The notes: generated from the sequence alone by a model not told the origin. A stretch of DNA of 64,000 bases from Oscillospiraceae bacterium (GCA_022800525.1 JAAWQM010000003.1:16072-80071); one strand, 5' to 3'; shown: positions 34,151 through 47,256, numbered from the stretch's first letter. Numbers and translations: made by a program.

Positions 34151-34711
34151 TTACTCCTTCACCGTGCCGTCCGCGTTGAACAGGGGCAGGGGGGCCAGGC
34201 AGGTCAGGTCCTTGCGGGCCAGGGAGTCGCCTTCCGCCAGAACGGCGGCCCGGCCCGTGACCACGCCTCCGGCGGTCCTGACCAGCTCCTCCAGGGCGTG
34301 GAGGCTCTCGCCGGTGGAGATGACGTCGTCCACGATCAGGATGCGCCTGCCCTTGATGAGGGCGCAGTCGTCCGCGCCCAGGAACAGGTCCTGCTGGCGC
34401 AGTGTGGTAATGGAGCGGACGGAGACGTGAATGGGGTCAGGCATGTAGACCTTGGAGCCCTTGCGGGCGATAAAGTACTTCTTCGCGCCGGACTGCCGGG
34501 CCATCTCGTGGATGAGGGGTATGGACTTGGCCTCGGCGGTGAGCATGTAGTCGTAGCTGTCCGCCGGGATCACGTCCAGCAGGGCCTTGGCGCAGGCGAC
34601 GGTGAGCTCGGCGTCGCCGAACATGATGAACGCGCCGATGTAGAGGTCATCGCTGACCTTGCAGAGGGGGAGCTGGCGCTCCAGGCCGGCGATCTTCATT
34701 GTATAAGTCAT
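34151..34711 (-). CDS. Phosphoribosyltransferase family protein (APRT/XPRT-like)
   Basis: RRILIVDDVISTGESLHALEELV PRPP-binding motif; LTAEAKSIPL. Confidence 0.87.
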   Translation of the reverse strand: MTYTMKIAGLERQLPLCKVSDDLYIGAFIMFGDAELTVACAKALLDVIPADSYDYMLTAEAKSIPLIHEMARQSGAKKYFIARKGSKVYMPDPIHVSVRSITTLRQQDLFLGADDCALIKGRRILIVDDVISTGESLHALEELVRTAGGVVTGRAAVLAEGDSLARKDLTCLAPLPLFNADGTVKE

Positions 34712-34865
34712 GGGGTCATTCCTCCTGTGTTGGTTGATGGTTTCATTATAGCGGATAGGGAGAAAAAGTCAAGAGAGGGCCGGAGGCGGGGAATTCATAT
34801 CCATACCCGCAGGACGCAGCCGCCCGGCCTGCCGGATTTTGCTTTCTTAATTTTGAAACAACATA

Positions 34866-34894
34866 TTGAAAAGAGAAAACTTCTGTGGTAAACT
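34866..34894 (+). promoter_or_regulatory. Sigma-A-type promoter for racemase/Dlt-like locus
   Basis: TTGAAA - 17 bp - TAAACT. Confidence 0.6.
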
Positions 34895-34923
34895 ACTATG
34901 ATGTCGGAAGGGGATGAAAGAGG

Positions 34924-35613
34924 GTGGAGAAAAAAACCATCGGGATTGTCGGCGGCATGGGACCCCTTGCCACCGTTGACCTGTTCCGGAAAATCGTGGT
35001 ACACACCAAGGCGGCCTGCGACCAGGACCACCTGCGCATCCTGATTGAGAACGACCCCGGCATTGAGGACCGGACGGCGGCGCTGCTCTGGGGCGGCGCG
35101 GACCCTACGCCGAAGCTGGCCGCCGCGGCGCGGAACCTGCAGCGCGGCGGCGCGGAGCTTCTGGTCATTCCCTGCAACACGGCCCACTGCTTCTTTGACG
35201 CGGTTCAGGCGGCGGTGGACATCCCTGTGCTCCATATGATACGCGTGACGGCCCGGGCGCTGGAGGCCAGGGGCGTCAGAAAGGCGGGGCTCCTGTCCAC
35301 CAGCGGTACCGTGCAGACGGGCATCTATCAGGATGTTTTTTCCGGCCCGGGGATCGGGCTGCTGACTCCCGGCGAGGAGGGGCAGAAGGACCTTATGGAC
35401 GCCATTTACTGGATCAAGGCCGGAAAGATGGATTTTGACGATACCGGCGTCCGCCGGGCTGCGGACGAGCTGATGCGCCAGGGAGCGGAGACCCTGATTT
35501 TGGGCTGTACGGAGCTGCCCCTGATGGAGCGGATCTATGACTACCCCGTGACAGACCCAACCCTGGAGCTTGCCTTGGAGGCGGTCCGTCAGGCGGGCGG
35601 AGAGGTCATCTGA
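34924..35613 (+). CDS. Aspartate/glutamate racemase family protein (GTG start)
   Basis: KTIGIVGGMGPLATVDLF; both catalytic Cys contexts PCNTAH and GCTELPL. Confidence 0.9.
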   Translation: MEKKTIGIVGGMGPLATVDLFRKIVVHTKAACDQDHLRILIENDPGIEDRTAALLWGGADPTPKLAAAARNLQRGGAELLVIPCNTAHCFFDAVQAAVDIPVLHMIRVTARALEARGVRKAGLLSTSGTVQTGIYQDVFSGPGIGLLTPGEEGQKDLMDAIYWIKAGKMDFDDTGVRRAADELMRQGAETLILGCTELPLMERIYDYPVTDPTLELALEAVRQAGGEVI

Positions 35614-35654
35614 GGCCCCGGCGCATAGAGAAACAGACGAAGGAGGAATCCCTT

Positions 35655-36647
35655 ATGTATAAGATCAGGCGGGCTTCGGTCTGCTTGCTGTTGCTGCTCA
35701 TGCTGCTGTCGCTGGCCGCCTGCGGAGGTCCCGGCGGTCAGAAGGCCGGGCAGCCGGATACCGCGCCGGAGAATCCGGCGGATGTGGAGCCGGTAGAGCC
35801 GGCGATCCCGGCGGACCCCGTGGAGCCAGTGAAGCCAGTGGACCCCGTGAAGCCAGTGGAGCCGGAGCCTGACGTCACGGCCCCGGAGGCAGACCCGGAG
35901 CCGGAGGAGCCTCCGGCGGAGGCTGAGGAACCGGAGCCCGTCGCAGCTGCGAAACCCACCGGCAGCGGCTACACCGAGGAGGCATATGACCAGGTGGTGG
36001 CGGAGGTGCTGGACAGCATCACCACCAGCGATATGACCAAGCTGGAGAAGGCCAAGGCGATCTGGGACTACGCCAAGGGCAAGATCCGCTATACGGGCAC
36101 GTCGAATAAAACCGACTGGAAAGAGGGCGCTTATATTGGCATGACCGACAAGGCGGGGGACTGCTTCACCTACTACGCCGTCTCCCGCGCCCTGCTGACT
36201 GCGGCGGACATTGACAATCTGGAGGTCACCCGGGTGGGCGGTTCTACCAGCCACTACTGGAATCTGGTCAACTGCGGCGACGGCTGGTATCACTTTGACG
36301 CCACGCCCCGCAGCAGCAAGATGCCCGCCTTCACCAGCTTTATGTTCACCGATGAGGAGGCCGCCGACTACACGGCCCGGGCGGGCCGCAGCTATTACAG
36401 CTTTGACGGCTCTCTCCTGCCGCCCCGGGCAGGCAGCGAGGAGGCGTCCGCCCCCGCGCCGGTGGAGACGCCTGCGGCGCAGCCCGAGGATACCGCACCC
36501 GCTGTGGATACGGTAGATACGGCGGAGCCGGAGCCGGTCCTGCCGGAGAACGAGATCCCCCTGGAGGCAGGCGCGTTCAATAATGAGGCGGACGTCCCGG
36601 AGGAAATGGAAATGCCCGACTGGCTGAAGCCCGCCGGCGCTGCCTGA
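35655..36647 (+). CDS. Lipoprotein with Pro/Val/Glu-rich stalk and transglutaminase-like domain
   Basis: LSLAACGG lipobox; PVKPVDPVKPVEPEP repeats; AGDCFTYYAVSRALL, SHYWNLV, WYHFDATP. Confidence 0.85.
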   Translation: MYKIRRASVCLLLLLMLLSLAACGGPGGQKAGQPDTAPENPADVEPVEPAIPADPVEPVKPVDPVKPVEPEPDVTAPEADPEPEEPPAEAEEPEPVAAAKPTGSGYTEEAYDQVVAEVLDSITTSDMTKLEKAKAIWDYAKGKIRYTGTSNKTDWKEGAYIGMTDKAGDCFTYYAVSRALLTAADIDNLEVTRVGGSTSHYWNLVNCGDGWYHFDATPRSSKMPAFTSFMFTDEEAADYTARAGRSYYSFDGSLLPPRAGSEEASAPAPVETPAAQPEDTAPAVDTVDTAEPEPVLPENEIPLEAGAFNNEADVPEEMEMPDWLKPAGAA

Positions 36648-36690
36648 ACAATCTGTGAACAATCTGGAACCAATAAGGAGAAAACAAGTT

Positions 36691-37290
36691 ATGAGACGGT
36701 TTATGAGTCTGACGCTCGCGCTTTTGCTTGCGCTTGCGCTGACAGCCTGCGGCGGCAAGGAGCCGCCGGATTCCCAGCAGGACAACCCCGGAGACACCAG
36801 CGTCACGACTCCGGCGGACCCCGGACAGAACGAGCCCGCAAAGGAGCCCGCGCCGGTGGAGATTCCCATGCCGAAGGCGGGCAGCAAGCTGGTCTTTATT
36901 TATAAGGACTGCCCACTGCCTATGAATGCGGAGTTCGCGCCCCTGCTGGACTTCATCGGAGAGGCCGGCAGCTATTTCGAGGCGGCGAGCTGCGCCTTTG
37001 AGGGGCTGGACAAGACCTATACCTACAGCGACGTGGAGATTATCACCTACCCCAATGAGGATGTGGACTACATCTCCAGCATCCGGCTGCTGAGCAGCGC
37101 CGCAGCTACCCCTGAGGGCATTACCATCGGCTCCTCCAGGGCCGACGTGATAGCCGCCTACGGGGAGGACTTCGAGGAGTCCGGAGAGCAGTATACCTAC
37201 GAGGACGGCGACGCCCAGCTTTTCATCCTGTTCGAGAACGACGCGGTGATCTCTGTGGAGTATGCCGCAATCAATCCTCTCCTGGCGTAA
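36691..37290 (+). CDS. Putative lipoprotein of unknown function
   Basis: ALALTACGGKEPPDSQQ lipobox; SD AAGGAG. Confidence 0.75.
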   Translation: MRRFMSLTLALLLALALTACGGKEPPDSQQDNPGDTSVTTPADPGQNEPAKEPAPVEIPMPKAGSKLVFIYKDCPLPMNAEFAPLLDFIGEAGSYFEAASCAFEGLDKTYTYSDVEIITYPNEDVDYISSIRLLSSAAATPEGITIGSSRADVIAAYGEDFEESGEQYTYEDGDAQLFILFENDAVISVEYAAINPLLA

Positions 37291-37317
37291 GACGCCGGGG
37301 CGAAGGGAGGATGGTCC

Positions 37318-38832
37318 ATGCAGAATAATATCTTGAATTATTTGTACCAGACGGTACAACGGGTACCGGAGAAGACCGCGTTTTCCGACGGAACCAACGC
37401 CTTGACCTTCCGGCAGGTGTACGAGGCCAGCCGCAGCGTGGGGAGCTTCCTGTGCGGAAAGGGGTTCTGCAAACGGCCGGTGGTGGTCTTCATGCGCAGG
37501 TCGCCGGACGAGGTGGCCGCGTTCCTGGGGGCCATCGCGGGCGGCTGCTTCTATGTGCCTGTGGACGAGGAAATGCCCTCCGGCAGAATCCAACTGATTC
37601 TGGACAACGTGAAGCCGCCACTTGTCATCTGTGACGAGAGCACGGAGGACGCGGCCAGGACGTTCCGCCTGGAGGGGGGCGAGGTGGTCCGCTACAGCGA
37701 AATCCTCCGGACCCCGGCGGATGAGGCCGCGCTGGAGCGGGTTCGCCGCAGCACCATCGACACGGACCCGATCTATATCGTCTTCACCTCCGGCTCCACC
37801 GGCGTACCCAAGGGGGTGGCTGCCTGCCACCGGTCGGTAATCGACTATATCGAGCAGCTCTCCGAGATCATGGGATTCCATGAAAACACGGTTTTCGGCA
37901 ACCAGACGCCCCTCTATTTTGATGCGTGCTTGAAGGAGATCGGCGGGACCCTCAAGTTCGGCGCCACGACCTATCTGATCCCCAAGAACCTCTTTTCGAT
38001 TCCCGTAGCCCTGGTGAATTACCTGAACGAGCACCGGGTCAACACCATCTGCTGGGTTGTCTCCGCGCTTACGATGGTCAGCATATTCGGCACATTTGAT
38101 GTCGTAAAACCGGAATATCTGCACACCATAGCCTTTGGAAGCGAGGTTTTCCCCATCAAGCAGTTCAATATCTGGCGGAAAGCCCTGCCGGACGCCGTTT
38201 TTACCAATCTTTACGGCCCGACGGAGGGTACCGGGATGTGCTGCTATTACCGGGTGGACCGGGAATTCGCCTCCGGGGAGGCGATCCCGATTGGGAAGCC
38301 TTTCCCCAATCGGGAAATCCTGCTGCTGACCGGGGACGGAAAGCTGGCGGAGGCCGGGCAGGAGGGCGAGATCTGCATCCGGGGCACCTCCGTGACTCTG
38401 GGTTACTACAACGATCCTGACCGTACCAGCGCGGCCTTTGTCCAGAACCCGCTGAACACGGCGTATCCGGAGATTATCTATAAAACCGGGGACATCGGCC
38501 GGTACAACGAGGCGGGGGAGCTGATGTTCGTATCCCGCAAGGACTATCAGATCAAGCACATGGGCCACCGTATCGAGCTGGGAGAGATCGAGACAGACGT
38601 GGGGCTCCTTCCCGAGGTACAGCTGGCGGCCTGCATTTACGACGCGAAGCGGAAGAAGATCGTGCTGTACTATGTGGGCGATGTGGGGGAGAAGGAGCTG
38701 GCGGCGTCCCTGACGGCGAAGCTGCCGCGCTATATGCTGCCCAACAAGGTGATAAAGCTGGAAGAGATGCCGCTGACGGCAAACAAAAAAACAGACCGCG
38801 CCGCCTTGAAGAAAGCCTATGAGGGCGGCTGA
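37318..38832 (+). CDS. Amino-acid adenylating enzyme, DltA-like AMP-dependent ligase
   Basis: IVFTSGSTGVPKGV (A3), YFDACLKEIGG (A4-like), NLYGPTEGT (A5), YKTGDIGRYN (A7), ANKKTDRAAL (A10). Confidence 0.9.
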   Translation: MQNNILNYLYQTVQRVPEKTAFSDGTNALTFRQVYEASRSVGSFLCGKGFCKRPVVVFMRRSPDEVAAFLGAIAGGCFYVPVDEEMPSGRIQLILDNVKPPLVICDESTEDAARTFRLEGGEVVRYSEILRTPADEAALERVRRSTIDTDPIYIVFTSGSTGVPKGVAACHRSVIDYIEQLSEIMGFHENTVFGNQTPLYFDACLKEIGGTLKFGATTYLIPKNLFSIPVALVNYLNEHRVNTICWVVSALTMVSIFGTFDVVKPEYLHTIAFGSEVFPIKQFNIWRKALPDAVFTNLYGPTEGTGMCCYYRVDREFASGEAIPIGKPFPNREILLLTGDGKLAEAGQEGEICIRGTSVTLGYYNDPDRTSAAFVQNPLNTAYPEIIYKTGDIGRYNEAGELMFVSRKDYQIKHMGHRIELGEIETDVGLLPEVQLAACIYDAKRKKIVLYYVGDVGEKELAASLTAKLPRYMLPNKVIKLEEMPLTANKKTDRAALKKAYEGG

Positions 38833-38851
38833 CAGAGAAAGGAAAACGACA

Positions 38852-39082
38852 ATGGAAGAACTGCTGAGAATTTTGAAGGACCTGCGCCCCAACATTGACT
38901 TTGAGACCCAGGAGCGTCTGATTGACGATATGATCCTGGACTCCCTGGCCCTTGTCAGCCTGATCTCCGAGATCAGCGAGGAGTTTGACGTGACCATCAC
39001 GGCGAAGGACATCATTCCGGAGAACTTCAACTCCGCGAAGGCCCTGTACGCATTGATCCAGAGGCTGGAGGACGAGGATTAA
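38852..39082 (+). CDS. Acyl/peptidyl carrier protein, DltC-like
   Basis: 76 aa; DDMILDSLALVSLISEISEEF with phosphopantetheine Ser. Confidence 0.88.
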   Translation: MEELLRILKDLRPNIDFETQERLIDDMILDSLALVSLISEISEEFDVTITAKDIIPENFNSAKALYALIQRLEDED

Positions 39083-39103
39083 ACCGACGCGGGGAGTGGG
39101 CTT

Positions 39104-40693
39104 ATGCTCTTTACATCATATGGGTTTATAGGATTCGCCGCAGTCCTGGTTTCTGCCTATTACCTTGTGCCCAAGCGCTGCCAGTGGGGGCTCCTGCTGG
39201 CGGCGAGCTATCTCTTCTATTTCATCGCGGGGCCGTCTGCCCTGCTCTACCTGCTGGCGACGACGGCGGCGGTATGGTTCGCCGCGCTCCAGATTGAGAA
39301 GAACGTCCGGCGGCAGAGCGCCTATCTGAAGGCCCGCAAGGATATTCTGTCGAAGGATGAGAAAAAGGAATACAAGGCGGAGCAGAAGCGCGTTCGCGCC
39401 CGGTGGGTGGCGGCGTGCCTTCTGCTGAGTATAGGCATCCTGGCGGTGGTGAAGTATACCAATTTCTTCATCTCAAACGTCAACGGCGTCCTGGACGCCC
39501 TGGACCGGCCCCAGCTGTCCTTTGTCACACTGGCGCTGCCCATGGGCATCTCTTTTTATACGTTCCAGGCCGTTGGATATCTGATTGACGTGTATCGGGG
39601 AAAATATCCCGCCGAAAAAAATCCCTTCCGGTTCGCGCTGTTCGTCTCCTTCTTCCCCCTGCTGGTCCAGGGGCCGATCAGCCGCTTTGACGAATTGGGC
39701 GGCACATTATACCAGGAGCATACTTTCGACAAAGTGACAGTATGTTCCGGTTTGCAGCGCGTTCTCTGGGGATACTTTAAGAAGATGGTGATTGCGGACA
39801 GGATGCTGGCCGCCGTCTCCACCATCATCGGCCACACGGATACCTATACGGGGGCGTATGTGTTCGTGGGGATGATTTTCTATACCCTGGAGCTGTACGC
39901 GGATTTCACCGGCGGCATCGACATCACCATCGGCCTTGCGGAGGCCATGGGCATCACTGTGCAGGAGAACTTCCGCCGCCCATATTTCTCCAAATCCTTG
40001 AAGGAGTACTGGCGCAGGTGGCACATTTCCATGTGCTCCTGGTTCCGGGAGTACCTGTTCTATCCCGTGTCCACCTCCAGGGCGATGCAGAGGTTCTCCA
40101 AATTTGCCCGGGGACGCTTGGGCGAGGCGGTGGGACGGCGGCTGCCGGTGTATATCTCCTCGTTCATCGTCTGGTTCGCGACGGGAATCTGGCACGGGGC
40201 GAGCTGGAATTTTATCGTCTGGGGACTTCTGAACTGGGCGGTCCTGATGCTCTCCGAGGAGCTGGAGCCGCTGTACCAGCGGTTCCATGACCGGTTCCCC
40301 GTGAACGGGAGGGGAGCATATAAGCTGTTCCAGACAGGGCGCACGTTCCTGCTGGTCTGCGTGCTGAACATCTTCGACTGCTACCCCTCCCTGTCCGTCA
40401 CGGCGGGGGCGCTGGGGTCCATGTTCACGGTCCGAAATTGGAGCGTCCTGTGGGACGGTTCGCTGATGGCCCTGGGCCTGTCCGGGCTTGACTATGGCAT
40501 CCTGGCCGCGGGACTCCTCCTGATGCTGGGGGTGAGCCTTGCCCAGCGAAGCGGCAGCGTCAGGGAAAAAATCCGGACGCTGCGGTATCCGGCGCGCTTT
40601 GCCATCTGGTACGGTCTGTTTCTGGCGGTGCTGCTGATGGGAGCCTACGGAATCGGGTACGATGCCAGCCAGTTCATTTATAACCAGTTTTAA
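39104..40693 (+). CDS. MBOAT family O-acyltransferase (DltB/AlgI-like)
   Basis: multi-TM; WRRWHISMCSWFREYLFYP, ATGIWHGASWNFIVWG catalytic His. Confidence 0.93.
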   Translation: MLFTSYGFIGFAAVLVSAYYLVPKRCQWGLLLAASYLFYFIAGPSALLYLLATTAAVWFAALQIEKNVRRQSAYLKARKDILSKDEKKEYKAEQKRVRARWVAACLLLSIGILAVVKYTNFFISNVNGVLDALDRPQLSFVTLALPMGISFYTFQAVGYLIDVYRGKYPAEKNPFRFALFVSFFPLLVQGPISRFDELGGTLYQEHTFDKVTVCSGLQRVLWGYFKKMVIADRMLAAVSTIIGHTDTYTGAYVFVGMIFYTLELYADFTGGIDITIGLAEAMGITVQENFRRPYFSKSLKEYWRRWHISMCSWFREYLFYPVSTSRAMQRFSKFARGRLGEAVGRRLPVYISSFIVWFATGIWHGASWNFIVWGLLNWAVLMLSEELEPLYQRFHDRFPVNGRGAYKLFQTGRTFLLVCVLNIFDCYPSLSVTAGALGSMFTVRNWSVLWDGSLMALGLSGLDYGILAAGLLLMLGVSLAQRSGSVREKIRTLRYPARFAIWYGLFLAVLLMGAYGIGYDASQFIYNQF

Positions 40694-40738
40694 GCGCGGT
40701 GCAGAACATCAATATCCAACCGCCGGGAGGGCAGGGGT

Positions 40739-41800
40739 ATGACGGAAACCAAAACCCGAAAGGGACAGATCATAAAAATAGCCGTGACAGCGCTGATTGT
40801 GCTGTCGGGCTTGTTCCTGCTGCAAAGGCTGCTGATGCCGAAGTACGTGGACGGCGTGGTCGAGGGCGCGTTTGTTGCGGAATACTATCGGGAGAATAAG
40901 GACCACGACGTGATTTTTGTGGGAGACTGCGAGGTATACGAGAATTTCTCCCCGGTGGTGCTCTGGCAGGAGTACGGCGTCAACAGCTATATCCGGGGCA
41001 GCGCCGAGCAGTATATCTGGCAGTCCTACTACCTGCTGGAGGACACCCTCCGCTATGAGACGCCGGACGTGGTGGTCTTCAACATTCAGTCGCTGCAATT
41101 CAGCGAGTCCCAGCGGGAGGCTTATAACCGGATGTCGCTGGAGGGGATGAGGTGGTCGGCCTCCAAGGTGAAGGCAATCTTCGCCTCCATGAAGGACAAC
41201 GAGCATTTCCTGGACTACGTGTTTCCCATCCTGCGCTACCATAGCCGGTGGAGCGAGCTGACGGCGGCGGACGTGGAGTATATGTTCACAACCAAGCGCG
41301 TGTCCCACAACGGCTACTATATGCGCGTGGACGTAAAGGCCGCCGAGAACGTCCCCCAGGGCAAGCCGCTGGCGGACTACAATTTCGGGGAAAATGCCTG
41401 GAAGTACCTGGAGAAGATGACCGCCCTCTGCGCTGAAAAGGGTATTCAATTGATCCTGATTAAGGCACCCAGTCTTTATCCCTACTGGTACCCTGAGTGG
41501 GAGGCGCAGGTGGAGGAATACGCCGAAAAAAATAATCTGCCGTATATCAATTTCCTGGAGCTTGTGGACGAGATCGGAATTGACTATACGACGGACACCT
41601 ACGACGGCGGCCTGCATATGAACCTGTCCGGCGCGGAAAAGCTCTCCCGCTATATCGGCAGGGTGTTCCGTGAGGAGGCGGGGCTTCCCGACCGCCGGGG
41701 CGAGGAGAAGCTGAGCGCCGTCTGGGCGGAGAAGGCCGCCGCCTACGAGGAGGAGAAGCGGGCGCAGTATCAATATTACGGCATGGAGGAGCAAAACTGA
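40739..41800 (+). CDS. Membrane-anchored SGNH/DltD-like protein
   Basis: N-terminal TM; VIFVGDCEVYENF block I-like with Cys; DGGLHMNLSGAEKLS block V-like. Confidence 0.7.
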   Translation: MTETKTRKGQIIKIAVTALIVLSGLFLLQRLLMPKYVDGVVEGAFVAEYYRENKDHDVIFVGDCEVYENFSPVVLWQEYGVNSYIRGSAEQYIWQSYYLLEDTLRYETPDVVVFNIQSLQFSESQREAYNRMSLEGMRWSASKVKAIFASMKDNEHFLDYVFPILRYHSRWSELTAADVEYMFTTKRVSHNGYYMRVDVKAAENVPQGKPLADYNFGENAWKYLEKMTALCAEKGIQLILIKAPSLYPYWYPEWEAQVEEYAEKNNLPYINFLELVDEIGIDYTTDTYDGGLHMNLSGAEKLSRYIGRVFREEAGLPDRRGEEKLSAVWAEKAAAYEEEKRAQYQYYGMEEQN

Positions 41801-41801
41801 G

Positions 41802-43649
41802 ATGTGCGGAATCTGTGGATTTATGAATTGGAAGAGCGGGGATCGTCCCCAGGCGGAAATCGTGGAGAACATGCTCCGCGCCATCCGGCACCGGGGGCCG
41901 GACGGGAGCCGGTCCCTGATACTGGATGAGATTGTCCTGGGCTTCGACCGTCTCAGTTTTATCGATCTGGATGGCGGGATGCAGCCCATCCAGAATGAGG
42001 ACAGGACCATCTCCATGATCTGCAACGGAGAGATCTTCAACTTCCGGGAGCTCCGGGACGAGCTGGCCGCAAAGGGGCATGTCTTCGCCACCGGGACGGA
42101 CGTCGAGGTCATCATCCACCTCTATGAGGAGCAGGGCCTGGACTTTGTGAACCGTCTGAACGGCCAGTTCGCCATCGCCCTCTATGACGGGAAGCGCCGC
42201 CGGCTGCTGCTGGTCAGGGACCACATCGGGATATGCCCCTTGTTCTATACCGTCGTGGGAGGCAGGGTCGTCTTCGCCTCCGAGATCAAAGCCATCCTGG
42301 AGTACCCGGGCGTGAAGCGGCGGCTGAACCTGAAGGCGGTGGACCAGTTGATGAACTACCCTGGCGTGGTTTCACCAAACACGTTTTTTGACGGCATCTA
42401 TTCCCTGCAGGCCGGACATATGCTGCAAATCGAGCCGGAGGAGGAGATCCGCGACCGGGAGTACTGGGACCTGATCTACTCCGCGGAGGAGGAAGAGGAT
42501 AAGGGGGAGGCGTACTATACCGAAAGACTGCGTGAGCTGCTGCGGGACGCCATCTCGAAGCGTTTGGTGGCAGATGTGCCCATCGGGTTCTACATCTCCG
42601 GCGGGCTGGACAGCTCGGTGGTGGCCTGCTTTATCAGCAAGTACCTGCTCAACGGCTGCTACTCCTTCTCCGCCGAAATCGGCTCCGGCGATTTGGATGA
42701 GAGCCGTTTCCAGAAGATCATCCGGGACTCCGTGGGCTCCGCCCACTACAGCGTCAAGGTGTCGGAGGAGGAAATCTGGGCCAGCCTGAAATCCGTGATT
42801 TACCATGCGGAGTCGGCGGTGAAGGAGAGCTACGACGCGGCCGCTTATATGCTCTCCGGACTGGTGAGCCAGTCCCCCGCGAAGGCGGTTCTGACGGGTC
42901 AGGGCTCGGACGAATTCTTCTGCGGCTATGTGGGCTACGCGCTGGACCTGTTCCGGAACATGCAGAAGGGGCGGATGTCCGTTGAAGAGTGCGAGGTCAA
43001 CGAGCGGCTGTGGGGCGACCCTTACTTCCGGTACGAGCGGATTCATCCGGAAATCAGGAAGATTCATACGAAGCTCTACAGCGGGGACGTCCGGGGAGAG
43101 ATCGACAAATTCTCCGCCTTTGCGTCCAGTCCGATCAATGTGGAACGGGTCAGGGGGCTGAGCTCCCAGCGGCGGCGGTCCTATATCGACTGGAAGCTCC
43201 GCCTCTCCGATCACCTGCTGGGGGAGCACGGGGACCGCATGTTCTTCTCCCACTCCGTGGAGGGGCGGCATCCCTTCCTGGACCGGGACGTGCTGGACTT
43301 TGTGACCCGTATGCCGGACAAGTACAAGCTCAACGGCACCAATGAGAAATATATCCTGAAAAAGGCGGCGGAGGGGATCGTGCCCGGCGAGGTCCTCAAG
43401 CGGAAGAAGTTCCCCTTTCAGGCGCCGGGCATGTCAGCGCTGGTGAAGCGGGCGGGGGGAAGCGACCTGGAGTTTCTCAGCGGCGAGCTGCTGAAAAAGT
43501 ACGGAATTTTTGATGTAGACTATGTGAATGAGCTGAAAAAGGTCTACTGCCAGGAGGATTTCAAGCTGATGGGCGCGTATGAGATCGACTATCTCCTGAT
43601 TGTCATGACGGTCACGATGCTGTGCGAGCAGTTTTCGCTGACGCTGTGA
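41802..43649 (+). CDS. asnB: Asparagine synthase (glutamine-hydrolysing)
   Basis: MCGICGF catalytic Cys; RHRGPDG; YISGGLDSSVVACF PPi loop. Confidence 0.95.
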   Translation: MCGICGFMNWKSGDRPQAEIVENMLRAIRHRGPDGSRSLILDEIVLGFDRLSFIDLDGGMQPIQNEDRTISMICNGEIFNFRELRDELAAKGHVFATGTDVEVIIHLYEEQGLDFVNRLNGQFAIALYDGKRRRLLLVRDHIGICPLFYTVVGGRVVFASEIKAILEYPGVKRRLNLKAVDQLMNYPGVVSPNTFFDGIYSLQAGHMLQIEPEEEIRDREYWDLIYSAEEEEDKGEAYYTERLRELLRDAISKRLVADVPIGFYISGGLDSSVVACFISKYLLNGCYSFSAEIGSGDLDESRFQKIIRDSVGSAHYSVKVSEEEIWASLKSVIYHAESAVKESYDAAAYMLSGLVSQSPAKAVLTGQGSDEFFCGYVGYALDLFRNMQKGRMSVEECEVNERLWGDPYFRYERIHPEIRKIHTKLYSGDVRGEIDKFSAFASSPINVERVRGLSSQRRRSYIDWKLRLSDHLLGEHGDRMFFSHSVEGRHPFLDRDVLDFVTRMPDKYKLNGTNEKYILKKAAEGIVPGEVLKRKKFPFQAPGMSALVKRAGGSDLEFLSGELLKKYGIFDVDYVNELKKVYCQEDFKLMGAYEIDYLLIVMTVTMLCEQFSLTL

Positions 43650-43695
43650 ATACAGCTTCTAAAGTTCAGGGCCGCCCTTCTTGAAGGAAATAAAA

Positions 43696-43735
43696 AAACT
43701 CCGGTGAGACGGCGCGGCTTGTCTCACCGGAGTTT
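43696..43735. terminator. Bidirectional intrinsic terminator
   Basis: AAACTCCGGTGAGAC-ggcgcggctt-GTCTCACCGGAGTTT, A/T tracts on both sides. Confidence 0.85.
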
Positions 43736-43766
43736 CTTTCCTTAACTATGGCAGAAGGGATTCAGC

Positions 43767-45215
<1,449 letters not shown>

Positions 45216-45287
45216 TTACCTCCTGTTATTTTGAATGGTCCGGACTGCCCGCAGGCAGTCCGGGCTCTGGTTGAATGGTTCAGAATG

Positions 45288-47204
<1,917 letters not shown>

Positions 47205-47256
47205 CTATGAAAAGGGCCGGCCATACGCGTCTGGCGCAGCGCCTGTTTCAATACAG

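Noticed and set aside
36577-39030. 817-aa minus-strand ORF over the DltA-like ligase
   Set aside because: Shadow ORF; sense frame carries all adenylation motifs
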